Source of the DNA: Gammaproteobacteria bacterium
Lineage (GTDB): Bacteria; Pseudomonadota; Gammaproteobacteria; Magnimaribacterales; TMED112
Length of the DNA stretch: 11,168 nucleotides
Assembly (NCBI GenBank): GCA_002684055.1
Contig: NYUL01000025.1
Location: 5,329 to 16,496 of the forward strand
Reading direction: 5' to 3'
Shown: in pieces, positions 1-5,988 of the stretch
Layout: every line of letters begins with the position of its first letter
How positions within the stretch are numbered: position 1 is the stretch's first letter
Translations under genes and position numbers: made by a program
Notes under the pieces: generated by a model
What the model was told of the DNA's origin: nothing
Databases searched by the model: none
What the model saw: only the letters and a program-made list of their open reading frames with translations

Positions 1-663
1 TGGCCAGATCAAGGCATAGTATTCGATATAACTGTTCATTTCGCCACTCTTTTAGCAGTTTTGCTCTACTTTAGAGACGAATTCATGAAAATTAATTTTT
101 ACCTTTCAAAAACCTTTTTTTATCTAGTTTTAAGCACTTTGCCAATTGTTCTGGTTGTTATGTTTGTTGATGGTATCGGTGATTATAGGTGGTCAATACC
201 CTCTATAGCTGTAGCAAACCTAGTATTTGCTGGTTTACTATTTATCTCAGAGAAAATAGGCTCAAATAAGCATATTAATTCTGAGATGAATGCAAAACAT
301 GCCCTTATTATTGGGTGCTTCCAAATATTTAGTTTGATTTCTGGAGCATCAAGATCAGGAACAGCTATTACTGGTTCATTAATTCTTGGTTATAAGAAAG
401 AAGAGGCTGCAAAATATTCATTAATGCTATCTATACCAACTATACTAGGAGCGCTTTTTTTTAGTTTATCAGATTTGAACAATTTAAACGAAGATATATA
501 TAATTTAACAACTTTTATAGCATTTTTAACAACATTTGTTGTATCTTACTTATCAATATCTATATTTATAAAGTTGGTTCAACAACTTGGATACACACCA
601 TTTATTATTTATAGAGTTATTTTAGGTTTTCTTTTATTGTGGCTGACATTGTGGCTGATATAG
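1..663 (+). CDS. uppP: Undecaprenyl-diphosphate phosphatase UppP/BacA, 5'-truncated by window edge
   Basis: This integral inner-membrane enzyme removes a phosphate from undecaprenyl diphosphate, recycling the lipid carrier for peptidoglycan and other envelope polymers; overproduction gives bacitracin resistance in known members. The frame is open from base 1 and about 220 residues are visible, against roughly 265-270 for the family, so about 45-50 N-terminal residues, including the first conserved Glu/Ser motif, lie outside the window. The first visible residues (WPDQGIVFDITVHFATLLAV) fit the conserved region after that motif. The second signature is at visible residues 114-120 (SGASRSG, nt 340-360), preceded by IIGCFQ, as in E. 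coli BacA; the usual Pro of PGxSRSG is Ser here. The rest is strongly hydrophobic with several membrane segments. The TTG at 61 is only an internal codon and not the true start. The 3' end overlaps rsmJ by 25 bp. The family assignment is secure. Confidence 0.95.
   Translation, partial: WPDQGIVFDITVHFATLLAVLLYFRDEFMKINFYLSKTFFYLVLSTLPIVLVVMFVDGIGDYRWSIPSIAVANLVFAGLLFISEKIGSNKHINSEMNAKHALIIGCFQIFSLISGASRSGTAITGSLILGYKKEEAAKYSLMLSIPTILGALFFSLSDLNNLNEDIYNLTTFIAFLTTFVVSYLSISIFIKLVQQLGYTPFIIYRVILGFLLLWLTLWLI
637..660 (+). repeat. 12-bp tandem duplication across the uppP/rsmJ overlap
   Basis: Bases 637-648 (TTGTGGCTGACA) and 649-660 (TTGTGGCTGATA) are adjacent copies of one 12-bp unit differing at a single base. 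In the uppP frame they encode LWLT-LWLI, the last eight residues before the stop codon. In the rsmJ frame they supply two in-frame GTG codons (639 and 651), giving MADI-VADI if the first is used. The repeat is seen directly; that it arose by recent duplication is inferred. Confidence 0.85.
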
Positions 664-1379
664 AAGGTATAAAACCAGCAAATTTACAATTCAATGAGAG
701 GGCAAAAATACTCTGCGCTAACTATAAAGTTCCATTATTGGCAAATGAACTCACCAATAGTTATGTTGTGCTCGATGAAAATCCGAAGCTGTGCTTCAAA
801 ACTATGGACTTACAAAATTCTTTTACTCAGGGTAAATTTAGTACGAGAATTTCAAGAATTCAAACAGAACACCTCATTAAAAAAGCATTTGCTTTAGACG
901 CTTACAAGGTAAAAACAATTCTTGATACAACTGGTGGTTTAGGTCATGATGCTTTCATTCTTGCCCTGTTGGGCCAGAAAGTCACAGTTGTAGAAAAAAA
1001 TATAGGCCTATGTATTCTCTTAGAAGAGGCGCTCAATGCATTGCCAGAACTTCCATATTTCATTAAAGCAAAATCTAATTTAACCATTATTAATGGAGAT
1101 TCAAGAGAATTTTTGAAAACCCCACAAAATTTTGATGTTATTTATGTTGACCCTATGTTTAATTCACAAAAAAAATTGAAAAGATCTAAGCAAATGGAGT
1201 TTTTGGATAGCTATTTAGATGAATATGATGACCCTTCAAAGGATTTTTATAAGGAACATTTTCAGAGACTCGTTGTAAAAAAAGAACTAAGAGCTACAAC
1301 TGGTATAAAAGATAGCTCTGCTATATCATTTAAGGGGTCATCAATAAGGTATGACGTATATTTAAAGGGAGAAAAATGA
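639..1379 (+). CDS. rsmJ: 16S rRNA (guanine-1516-N2)-methyltransferase RsmJ
   Basis: This cytoplasmic SAM-dependent methyltransferase modifies G1516 of 16S rRNA (E. coli numbering). The protein is 246 residues, close to the usual 250. With M1 at the GTG at 639, the SAM-binding motif I is at about residues 96-106 (DTTGGLGHDAF), the acidic residue after strand 2 is E119, an Asp that may contact the adenine is D154 (NGD), and the catalytic-type motif is DPMF at 171-174. The conserved C-terminal VVKK (212-215) and SIRYDVYL (235-242) also match RsmJ. The start is uncertain: GTG 639 and GTG 651 are both possible, neither has a Shine-Dalgarno sequence, and both lie in the uppP 3' end, which suggests translational coupling. 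The N-terminal half is less similar to the E. coli protein than the core. The stop overlaps the next gene in an ATGA arrangement. Confidence 0.93.
   Translation: MADIVADIEGIKPANLQFNERAKILCANYKVPLLANELTNSYVVLDENPKLCFKTMDLQNSFTQGKFSTRISRIQTEHLIKKAFALDAYKVKTILDTTGGLGHDAFILALLGQKVTVVEKNIGLCILLEEALNALPELPYFIKAKSNLTIINGDSREFLKTPQNFDVIYVDPMFNSQKKLKRSKQMEFLDSYLDEYDDPSKDFYKEHFQRLVVKKELRATTGIKDSSAISFKGSSIRYDVYLKGEK
1364..1371 (+). promoter_or_regulatory. Shine-Dalgarno site for the DUF805 gene
   Basis: AAAGGGAG lies inside the end of rsmJ, four bases before the ATG at 1376. It decides the start of the DUF805 gene and allows independent initiation at the ATGA junction. It is one of only three clear ribosome-binding sites in the window. 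Confidence 0.75.
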
Positions 1380-1903
1380 ATTTCAGTCAAGCAGTAAAGT
1401 CAGCATTAATCGATAAGTATTCAGTTTTTAAAGGAAGATCAAGCAGGTCAGAATGGTGGTATTTTGCTCTATTTACAATAATTGTTTCAATAGTTGTTAG
1501 CGCCATAGTAGGTTTTGCTACGTTTGGAAGCGTTGATTGGGAATATGTTGCATCGTTAAATGAGAACCAAGCAACAGAATTTTTGCTTGATAGTAGCTTC
1601 GGACTAGGCACACGAATATCATCTACAGCATTATCTCTAATATTCTTTTTGCCGCTATTAGCTGTCACTATTAGAAGGTTACAAGACCTCAATGCAAGCT
1701 ATTATTGGGCTGTGCCTTATTTTATCGTAAGTGTAATAAGTATATATTTTGCAATTTTTCCTTCTGTTGAGCCTGCTGCTGTTAGGCTTGGCGCAGCTGG
1801 AAACTTAGTGACCATACTGTATTGTTTAGCCTTTCTTAGAAAAGGCGGTTATGAGGATAATAGATTTGGCCCAAACCCACTCGATGAAGACGATACTTAT
1901 TGA
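1376..1903 (+). CDS. DUF805 family inner-membrane protein
   Basis: The product is a 175-residue membrane protein of the DUF805 (YhaH-like) family, whose biochemical role is unknown. The family hallmarks are visible: a cytoplasmic N-terminal segment ending in GRSSRSEWW (residues 20-28), a motif at 100-106 (RRLQDLN) matching the usual RRLHDxG-type signature but with Gln in place of His, and the C-terminal NRFGPNP (162-168). Hydrophobic segments at about 27-50, 82-99, 110-128 and 138-153 suggest four membrane passes. The loop at about 51-80 between the first two is longer and polar. The ATG overlaps the rsmJ stop as ATGA and has a good Shine-Dalgarno sequence, so it is probably co-transcribed with uppP and rsmJ. 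The stop codon abuts that of the convergent ybjQ-like gene with no spacer. Family membership is secure; function is unknown. Confidence 0.88.
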   Translation: MNFSQAVKSALIDKYSVFKGRSSRSEWWYFALFTIIVSIVVSAIVGFATFGSVDWEYVASLNENQATEFLLDSSFGLGTRISSTALSLIFFLPLLAVTIRRLQDLNASYYWAVPYFIVSVISIYFAIFPSVEPAAVRLGAAGNLVTILYCLAFLRKGGYEDNRFGPNPLDEDDTY

Positions 1904-2221
1904 TTAGTCTTCAATAATTACGGCTGTTCCATATGCAACAACTTCTGATGCGCCTTGAGCGATAGTACTACTTTGTATGCGAAAACATATTATTGCATTG
2001 GCTCCTTTTTTCTCTGCGTCCGCCATCATCCTTTCTACTGCTTGATCACGAGTCTGCTGAAGTAATCTGGAGTATTCTTCAACTTCCCCACCAACAATAT
2101 TCTTGATTGATGCAAATACGTCTGCTACAGCATGTCTTGCTCTTGCAGAGCTACCTTTTACATAACCTATAGTGCTAACGATATTTTTGCCTGGAACGTT
2201 CTCTGAAGTTGTAATTAACAT
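1904..2221 (-). CDS. YbjQ/UPF0145 family protein
   Basis: This 105-residue soluble protein belongs to the YbjQ family (UPF0145, once labelled putative heavy-metal-binding, Pfam YbjQ_1). The length equals that of E. coli YbjQ (107 residues). Conserved positions include the N-terminal hydrophobic stretch with NIVSTIGYV, the central IKNIVGGEVEEY at about 39-50, the helix RDQAVERMMADAEKKGANAI, and the final VVAYGTAV. These proteins form beta-rich pentamers in solved structures; a physiological role is not established and I assign none. There is no signal peptide. It is transcribed against both neighbours: tail-to-tail with DUF805 with zero spacing and head-to-head with rpmF across 77 bp, so it is probably monocistronic. 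No Shine-Dalgarno sequence precedes the ATG. A -10-like TAGAAT on the minus strand (2233-2228) sits six bases before the start codon but has no good -35. Confidence 0.88.
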   Translation of the reverse strand: MLITTSENVPGKNIVSTIGYVKGSSARARHAVADVFASIKNIVGGEVEEYSRLLQQTRDQAVERMMADAEKKGANAIICFRIQSSTIAQGASEVVAYGTAVIIED

Positions 2222-2260
2222 GAATTTATTCTATCAAATAATTTCAATTGATTATTATGC

Positions 2261-2289
2261 TTCACAATAAGTATTAAAAGATTTAAAAT
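2261..2289 (+). promoter_or_regulatory. Predicted sigma70-type promoter of the rpmF-holB operon
   Basis: A -35 element TTCACA (2261-2266, five of six matches to TTGACA) and a -10 element TAAAAT (2284-2289, five of six matches to TATAAT) are separated by exactly 17 bp. The expected transcription start, six to eight bases after the -10, is about 2295-2297, only two to four bases before the rpmF ATG at 2299. A weaker overlapping alternative is TTGATT (2248-2253) with TATTAA (2272-2277) and an 18-bp spacer, which would leave a leader of about 15 bases. The AT-rich background makes chance matches common, so this stays a prediction. Confidence 0.5.
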
Positions 2290-2298
2290 GCATGCTTC

Positions 2299-2508
2299 AT
2301 GGCTGTACAAAAAAGTAAAAAATCAAGAAGTAAAATTGGAATGAGACGTTCCCACGACTCATTATCAGGCAATTCCTTGGCTACTGACCCTGTTTCAGGT
2401 GAAAGACATCTAAGACATAACATGTCTGCAGATGGTTTTTACAAAGGGAGACTGGTTAAGGATCTAAAGAAAAAGACAAAAGAGCCTGAAGAAGAAATTC
2501 AACAATAG
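2299..2508 (+). CDS. rpmF: 50S ribosomal protein L32
   Basis: This is the small basic protein L32 of the large ribosomal subunit. The N-terminal [22 protein letters not shown] is nearly canonical and is followed by [19 protein letters not shown] at about 33-51, matching E. coli L32. The four cysteines of the zinc-binding form are absent, so this is the cysteine-free form. At 69 residues it is about 12 longer than the E. coli protein; the extra tail is mixed-charge and ends in EPEEEIQQ. It heads a run of seven same-strand genes. No Shine-Dalgarno sequence precedes the ATG, and the promoter candidate lies immediately upstream, so the message may be leaderless. The ATGs at 2288 and 2292 are out of frame. 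The stop is six bases before the fabD start. Confidence 0.97.
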   Translation: MAVQKSKKSRSKIGMRRSHDSLSGNSLATDPVSGERHLRHNMSADGFYKGRLVKDLKKKTKEPEEEIQQ

Positions 2509-2514
2509 ATCTTA

Positions 2515-3444
2515 ATGGCTTTTTCATTCTTATTCCCTGGACAGGGTGCTCAATATTCAGGAATGTTCAAAGAGCATTTTGAAGAATTCCAAGAATTTCA
2601 AGAAACCATTGCACTGGGTGAAGAATTCTACAAAGAAGATCTCAAAAGTATAATTTTGACTGAAGACCCGAGAATCAACGATACATACTATACACAGCCA
2701 TTGCTAATGCTTATGAGCTATTCGTTATACCAAGTATGGAGAAATCATAACTGTCCTATGCCAAAAGTTGCTGCAGGGCATAGTTTGGGTGAGGTATCTG
2801 CATTTCTTTGTGCAGGCGGCTTTAGCGTAAAGGATGCACTTAGATTCATTAAATTTAGAGCAACATTTATGATTGAGAGCAAAGGTGACACAAAAACAAA
2901 GATGTCTGCTGTGCTGGGTCTTGATGGCGATAGCATAAAAAAAATTCTTTCTGATAAAAAAGCCAAATTTTTAGAAGCCGTAAACATGAATTCCCCATTG
3001 CAAACCGTTATTGCTGGTAATGCAGATGAAGTGGAAGCGGTAAAAAATGATCTAGCCGAGAATGGAGCAAAACGTGTCATTGATCTTGCAGTTTCAGTGC
3101 CCTCGCACTCAAGCTTGATGAACATAGCTTCAACAAAATTAAAGCTAGTTTTAGACGAGCTACACTTATCCAAACCAAATTTTCCAGTAATACAAAATTT
3201 ACATGCCAAGATACCTTTAACTACGAAAGAGATCTGTAATAATCTTGCAGAGCAAATATCTAGCCCAGTTCAATGGGTATCATCGATGAACAGATTAAAA
3301 AAATATGGGCTTGAAGAACATATAGAAATTGGACCCAATAAAGTTCTTTCAAGCTTGGCTAAGCAGAATAGAATAAAGGGAACATTTTCTTCTCTTGATA
3401 ATATTGATACATTTAAAGGGCTTCTTGAAAAATATGGAAAATAA
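2515..3444 (+). CDS. fabD: Malonyl-CoA:ACP transacylase FabD
   Basis: This cytoplasmic enzyme transfers malonyl from malonyl-CoA to the phosphopantetheine arm of ACP, supplying the two-carbon extender units for fatty-acid synthesis. At 309 residues it has the same length as E. coli FabD. Visible motifs are the N-terminal GQGAQ (9-13), the nucleophile elbow GHSLGE with active Ser90, the substrate-carboxylate Arg115 in FRATFM, the catalytic His198 in VPSHSSLM, and PVQW with Gln253. The start ATG follows rpmF by six bases without a Shine-Dalgarno sequence. The last 11 bases overlap fabG, so coupled translation is likely. plsX and fabH, usually placed between rpmF and fabD, are missing here. Residues 22-38 are unusually rich in Glu, Phe and Gln (EEFQEFQE) in a helix that is variable in the family. 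Confidence 0.97.
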   Translation: MAFSFLFPGQGAQYSGMFKEHFEEFQEFQETIALGEEFYKEDLKSIILTEDPRINDTYYTQPLLMLMSYSLYQVWRNHNCPMPKVAAGHSLGEVSAFLCAGGFSVKDALRFIKFRATFMIESKGDTKTKMSAVLGLDGDSIKKILSDKKAKFLEAVNMNSPLQTVIAGNADEVEAVKNDLAENGAKRVIDLAVSVPSHSSLMNIASTKLKLVLDELHLSKPNFPVIQNLHAKIPLTTKEICNNLAEQISSPVQWVSSMNRLKKYGLEEHIEIGPNKVLSSLAKQNRIKGTFSSLDNIDTFKGLLEKYGK

Positions 3445-4135
3445 AAAAGCAATTGTTACTGGAGGGAATAGAGGTATTGGTAAAGGTATAGTTCTAGGTC
3501 TTATAGAACAAGGTTATACAGTGCTTGCTACATGCCGAAACATCTCGAATTTTGATTATTCACATGCCAAGCTTTCTCTTGCAAATTTAGATATATCTGA
3601 TGCTTCATCAGTTGAAAATTTTCAGAAGACTGTCAGTGAATTTGAGCCAAATATTCTTATCAACAACGCTGGCATCACAAAAGATAACCTCTTCTTAAGG
3701 ATGTCTGATGAGGATTGGGAAAACGTGATAAATACAAACTTAAATGGCGTATTCAAGATTACTAAGTTGGTGGTAAAAGGAATGCTTAAAAAAAGATGGG
3801 GAAGGATTATCAATATAAGTTCAGTATCAGGGTCGATGGGCAATCCCGGTCAAACTAATTACTCTGCTTCAAAAGCAGGTGTTGACGCATTAACTAGGTC
3901 TTTAGCCAAAGAATTAGGATCGAGAAATATCACTGTAAATTCAATCGCACCAGGTTTTATAGAAACAGATATGACTGAGGGCGTCATTGATCAACAAATA
4001 CTAGATAAAATTCCACTTAAGAGGGCAGGAAAGCCAGAAGATATTGCTTCACTAGTTAATTTCCTATCTTCTGAGGAATCAAATTATATAACTGGCCAAA
4101 CTTTAGTAGTTGATGGCGGGCTATTTATGAAGTAA
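3434..4135 (+). CDS. fabG: 3-oxoacyl-ACP reductase FabG
   Basis: This NADPH-dependent short-chain dehydrogenase reduces 3-ketoacyl-ACP to 3-hydroxyacyl-ACP, the first reductive step of each elongation cycle. I place the start at the ATG at 3434 because it gives the usual short N-terminus directly before the nucleotide-binding strand; the longer open frame from 3395 adds 13 residues encoded inside fabD with no family counterpart. The resulting 233 residues are slightly fewer than the 244 of E. coli. Motifs are TGGNRGIG (9-16) for the cofactor, NNAG (77-80), catalytic Asn102 in TNL, Ser130, Tyr143 and Lys147 (YSASK), and the C-terminal VVDGG. It overlaps fabD by 11 bp and precedes acpP by 32 bp. 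Position between fabD and acpP supports FabG over a generic dehydrogenase. Confidence 0.96.
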   Translation: MENKKAIVTGGNRGIGKGIVLGLIEQGYTVLATCRNISNFDYSHAKLSLANLDISDASSVENFQKTVSEFEPNILINNAGITKDNLFLRMSDEDWENVINTNLNGVFKITKLVVKGMLKKRWGRIINISSVSGSMGNPGQTNYSASKAGVDALTRSLAKELGSRNITVNSIAPGFIETDMTEGVIDQQILDKIPLKRAGKPEDIASLVNFLSSEESNYITGQTLVVDGGLFMK

Positions 4136-4156
4136 TGTATGTTTTACGAATTTACT

Positions 4157-4162
4157 GAGGAG
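4157..4162 (+). promoter_or_regulatory. Strong Shine-Dalgarno site for acpP
   Basis: GAGGAG, five bases before the acpP ATG at 4168, is the strongest ribosome-binding site in the window. None of the other six genes of the rpmF run has a comparable site. This fits the need to make ACP in large excess over the enzymes encoded beside it. Confidence 0.8.
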
Positions 4163-4167
4163 TAATA

Positions 4168-4401
4168 ATGAGCGAAGTTTTAGATAAAGTTGTTGAAATA
4201 GTTTGCAACCAGCTAACTGTAGATAAAGGTGAAGTTACTGCTGAATCTTCTTTTGTAGAAGATCTTGGCGCGGATTCACTTGATACTGTTGAATTAGTAA
4301 TGGCATTCGAAGAAGAGTTTGGTCTTGAAATTCCAGACGATGAAGCTGAAAATATTACTACAATCAAGAGTGCAGTCGATTGGATCGAAAATAATAGCTA
4401 A
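4168..4401 (+). CDS. acpP: Acyl carrier protein
   Basis: ACP is the small acidic carrier that holds growing acyl chains on a phosphopantetheine arm and is the partner of FabD and FabG encoded just upstream. The 77 residues match the standard length. The attachment serine is Ser37 in [10 protein letters not shown], and helix II continues as [20 protein letters not shown], the docking surface for fatty-acid enzymes. The start is fixed by the strong GAGGAG site at 4157-4162. The 32-bp gap before it is the largest within the operon and could hide an additional promoter or a processing site, though I see no convincing hexamers. fabF, normally the next gene, is absent; mltG follows, probably starting inside the acpP 3' end. 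Confidence 0.98.
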   Translation: MSEVLDKVVEIVCNQLTVDKGEVTAESSFVEDLGADSLDTVELVMAFEEEFGLEIPDDEAENITTIKSAVDWIENNS

Positions 4402-5362
4402 GAAATCACTTCTTCTATTCCTGGTCCTTGGATTTTTATTCATATCCATAAAGCTCCAGTACGCGCTTGAGCAAAAGATCCAAATCCAAAACCCAAACCA
4501 AACCTTTGTAGTAGACAAAGGCGACACCTTGTATGGGATACTCACTGAAATAGAGGACAAATATAGCCTTTATAGTACCTGGTGGGTAAGGTTTAAATAC
4601 TTATTTAAAGACCATCCTGTTATAAAGGCAGGGATATATAATATACCAGCAAATTCAAGCGTCTCAGAGCTAATTAAACGCTTTGAGGAAGGTGACGTTC
4701 AGTTATTTAAGCTTGCTGTTATAGAAGGGACAGTAGCCAACAAAAGTTTAAAAAGTTTAGAGGATATAATAAAAAACCAAAACCTCCCATTCACTATCCC
4801 CACAGAAGTAAAAGACTTATTTTCAGAAGAAGGTTTAATTATGCCCGATACTTATTTTTTTAGTGATGAGCAAGATTTAATAGAAGTGCTAGTTAGCTCC
4901 CAATCATATTTGGATGATTATTTAGAAAAGGCATGGCAAAGCAAGCCTAGTGCCAACCCACTAAAAACACCGAAAGAAGCTTTGATTCTTGCATCAATCA
5001 TAGAAAGAGAAGCAGTACTTTCGTCTGAACAAACAACCATTGCTTCAGTTTTCTTAGCAAGAATAGAGATAAATATGAAACTACAAGCTGATCCAACTTC
5101 TTCTTATGGATACTACCGTGGTTATGGAAAAAAAATAGGTAGAGCAGTTCTTGATGACAAGAATCTTTATAATACATATCAAGTTAAAGGGCTTCCTCCA
5201 GGACCAATTTGTTACCCATCAAAGGGCGCTATCGATGCTGCTATAAAATCAACGCCTGGTGATTTTTTTTACTTTGTTGCTAGAGGAGATGGTTCACATA
5301 TATTTTCAAAAACATATGAAGAACATAATAAAGCTGTAAAAAAATATATTTACAGTAAATAA
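4370..5362 (+). CDS. mltG: Endolytic peptidoglycan transglycosylase MltG
   Basis: MltG is an inner-membrane lytic transglycosylase that cuts nascent glycan strands and is thought to act as a terminase during peptidoglycan elongation. A short N-terminus is followed by a membrane anchor at about residues 14-27 ([14 protein letters not shown]), then a periplasmic region with a LysM-like segment and the YceG/MltG catalytic domain. Counting from the GTG at 4370 (330 residues), the catalytic glutamate is E212 in ASIIERE; LQADPT and GLPPGP are also conserved. The start is doubtful. No ATG lies near the expected N-terminus: ATGs at 4319 and 4340 would add 10-17 residues from within acpP. GTG 4370 overlaps acpP by 32 bp and has no properly spaced Shine-Dalgarno sequence. 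Rare ATT or ATA codons at 4379-4394 are alternatives. pabC, its usual upstream neighbour, is missing. Confidence 0.93.
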   Translation: MQSIGSKIIAKKSLLLFLVLGFLFISIKLQYALEQKIQIQNPNQTFVVDKGDTLYGILTEIEDKYSLYSTWWVRFKYLFKDHPVIKAGIYNIPANSSVSELIKRFEEGDVQLFKLAVIEGTVANKSLKSLEDIIKNQNLPFTIPTEVKDLFSEEGLIMPDTYFFSDEQDLIEVLVSSQSYLDDYLEKAWQSKPSANPLKTPKEALILASIIEREAVLSSEQTTIASVFLARIEINMKLQADPTSSYGYYRGYGKKIGRAVLDDKNLYNTYQVKGLPPGPICYPSKGAIDAAIKSTPGDFFYFVARGDGSHIFSKTYEEHNKAVKKYIYSK

Positions 5363-5370
5363 TATAAGTT

Positions 5371-5988
5371 GTGTTTATTTCATTTGAAGGTATTGAAGGT
5401 TCTGGAAAATCTACTCAGATCGAATTGTTAGAAGCCCATCTTAAAGATACGGGCCATAGAGTTACCAAATTAAGAGAACCCGGAACAACAAAAATGGGAG
5501 AAAAGATAAGAGATATCTTTCTTCAAGACACTACTGAATTGGTTGATCCTATAACAGAAGCATTCTTGCTTTATGCCTCAAGAAAACATTTGGATCAGAA
5601 CTTTCTACGAAAGAATATTGATAATGGATTAATTGTTATTGCTGATAGATATGCAGACGCTACCGTAGCATATCAGTGCTATGGAAAGGGCTTAGATAAA
5701 AGTTTTATTGATTATGTTCACCGTAGCTCAGATTTGCTGACGCCAGATTTAACTTTTTACATGGATATATCAGCTGAACAATCTAGAGAGAGAATATCTA
5801 ATAGAGAAATGGATAGAATGGAAAGAGAATCTGTAGAATTCTTCGACAGAGTAAGAAAAGGGTATCTGCAGATAGCCTCTGAGAATACTGAAAGGGTTGT
5901 CAGCCTTGATGCAAACAAAAGTATTGATGAATTAAGAGATGAAATCACAACAAAAACAATTGAAAAACTGAATGTTGCCTTGGGATAA
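5371..5988 (+). CDS. tmk: Thymidylate kinase
   Basis: This cytoplasmic enzyme phosphorylates dTMP to dTDP with ATP, an essential step to dTTP. At 205 residues it has a normal length. The P-loop is GIEGSGKST (7-15), the dTMP-binding REPG is at 36-39, the DRY motif at 92-94 is followed by ADATVAYQ, and the LID region (about 141-165) carries several arginines (RISNREMDRMERE). The start is GTG at 5371, eight bases after the mltG stop, with no visible Shine-Dalgarno sequence; it places the hydrophobic first strand (FISFEG) right at the N-terminus as expected, and there is no alternative upstream within the gap in this frame. The last 17 bases overlap holB. The tmk-holB pair following mltG is the classical gammaproteobacterial order. 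Confidence 0.96.
   Translation: MFISFEGIEGSGKSTQIELLEAHLKDTGHRVTKLREPGTTKMGEKIRDIFLQDTTELVDPITEAFLLYASRKHLDQNFLRKNIDNGLIVIADRYADATVAYQCYGKGLDKSFIDYVHRSSDLLTPDLTFYMDISAEQSRERISNREMDRMERESVEFFDRVRKGYLQIASENTERVVSLDANKSIDELRDEITTKTIEKLNVALG

Noticed and set aside
2290..2295. GCATGC palindrome just before the rpmF start as an operator site.
   Set aside because: A six-base palindrome is too short to support a regulator-binding claim.
2574..2628. Repeated GAAGAATT/AAGAATT-like units in fabD as a DNA repeat.
   Set aside because: They reflect Glu, Phe and Gln codons in one variable helix, and the copies are not regularly spaced.
2745..3209. A 154-codon open frame on the minus strand inside fabD.
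   Set aside because: It is fully opposite a well-conserved fabD region, has no recognisable motif, and its composition follows from the fabD codons.
3395..3433. A longer FabG beginning at 3395.
   Set aside because: The 13 extra residues are encoded inside fabD and have no match in FabG proteins, whereas ATG 3434 gives the standard N-terminus.
4110..4143. A separate acpP promoter (TTGATG with TAATGT or TATGTT) at the end of fabG.
   Set aside because: Each hexamer matches consensus poorly and such matches are frequent in AT-rich DNA; not enough to list as a feature.
4294..4560. An 88-codon minus-strand open frame across the acpP/mltG junction.
   Set aside because: No start context, no domain, and it lies over two secure genes; treated as a shadow frame.
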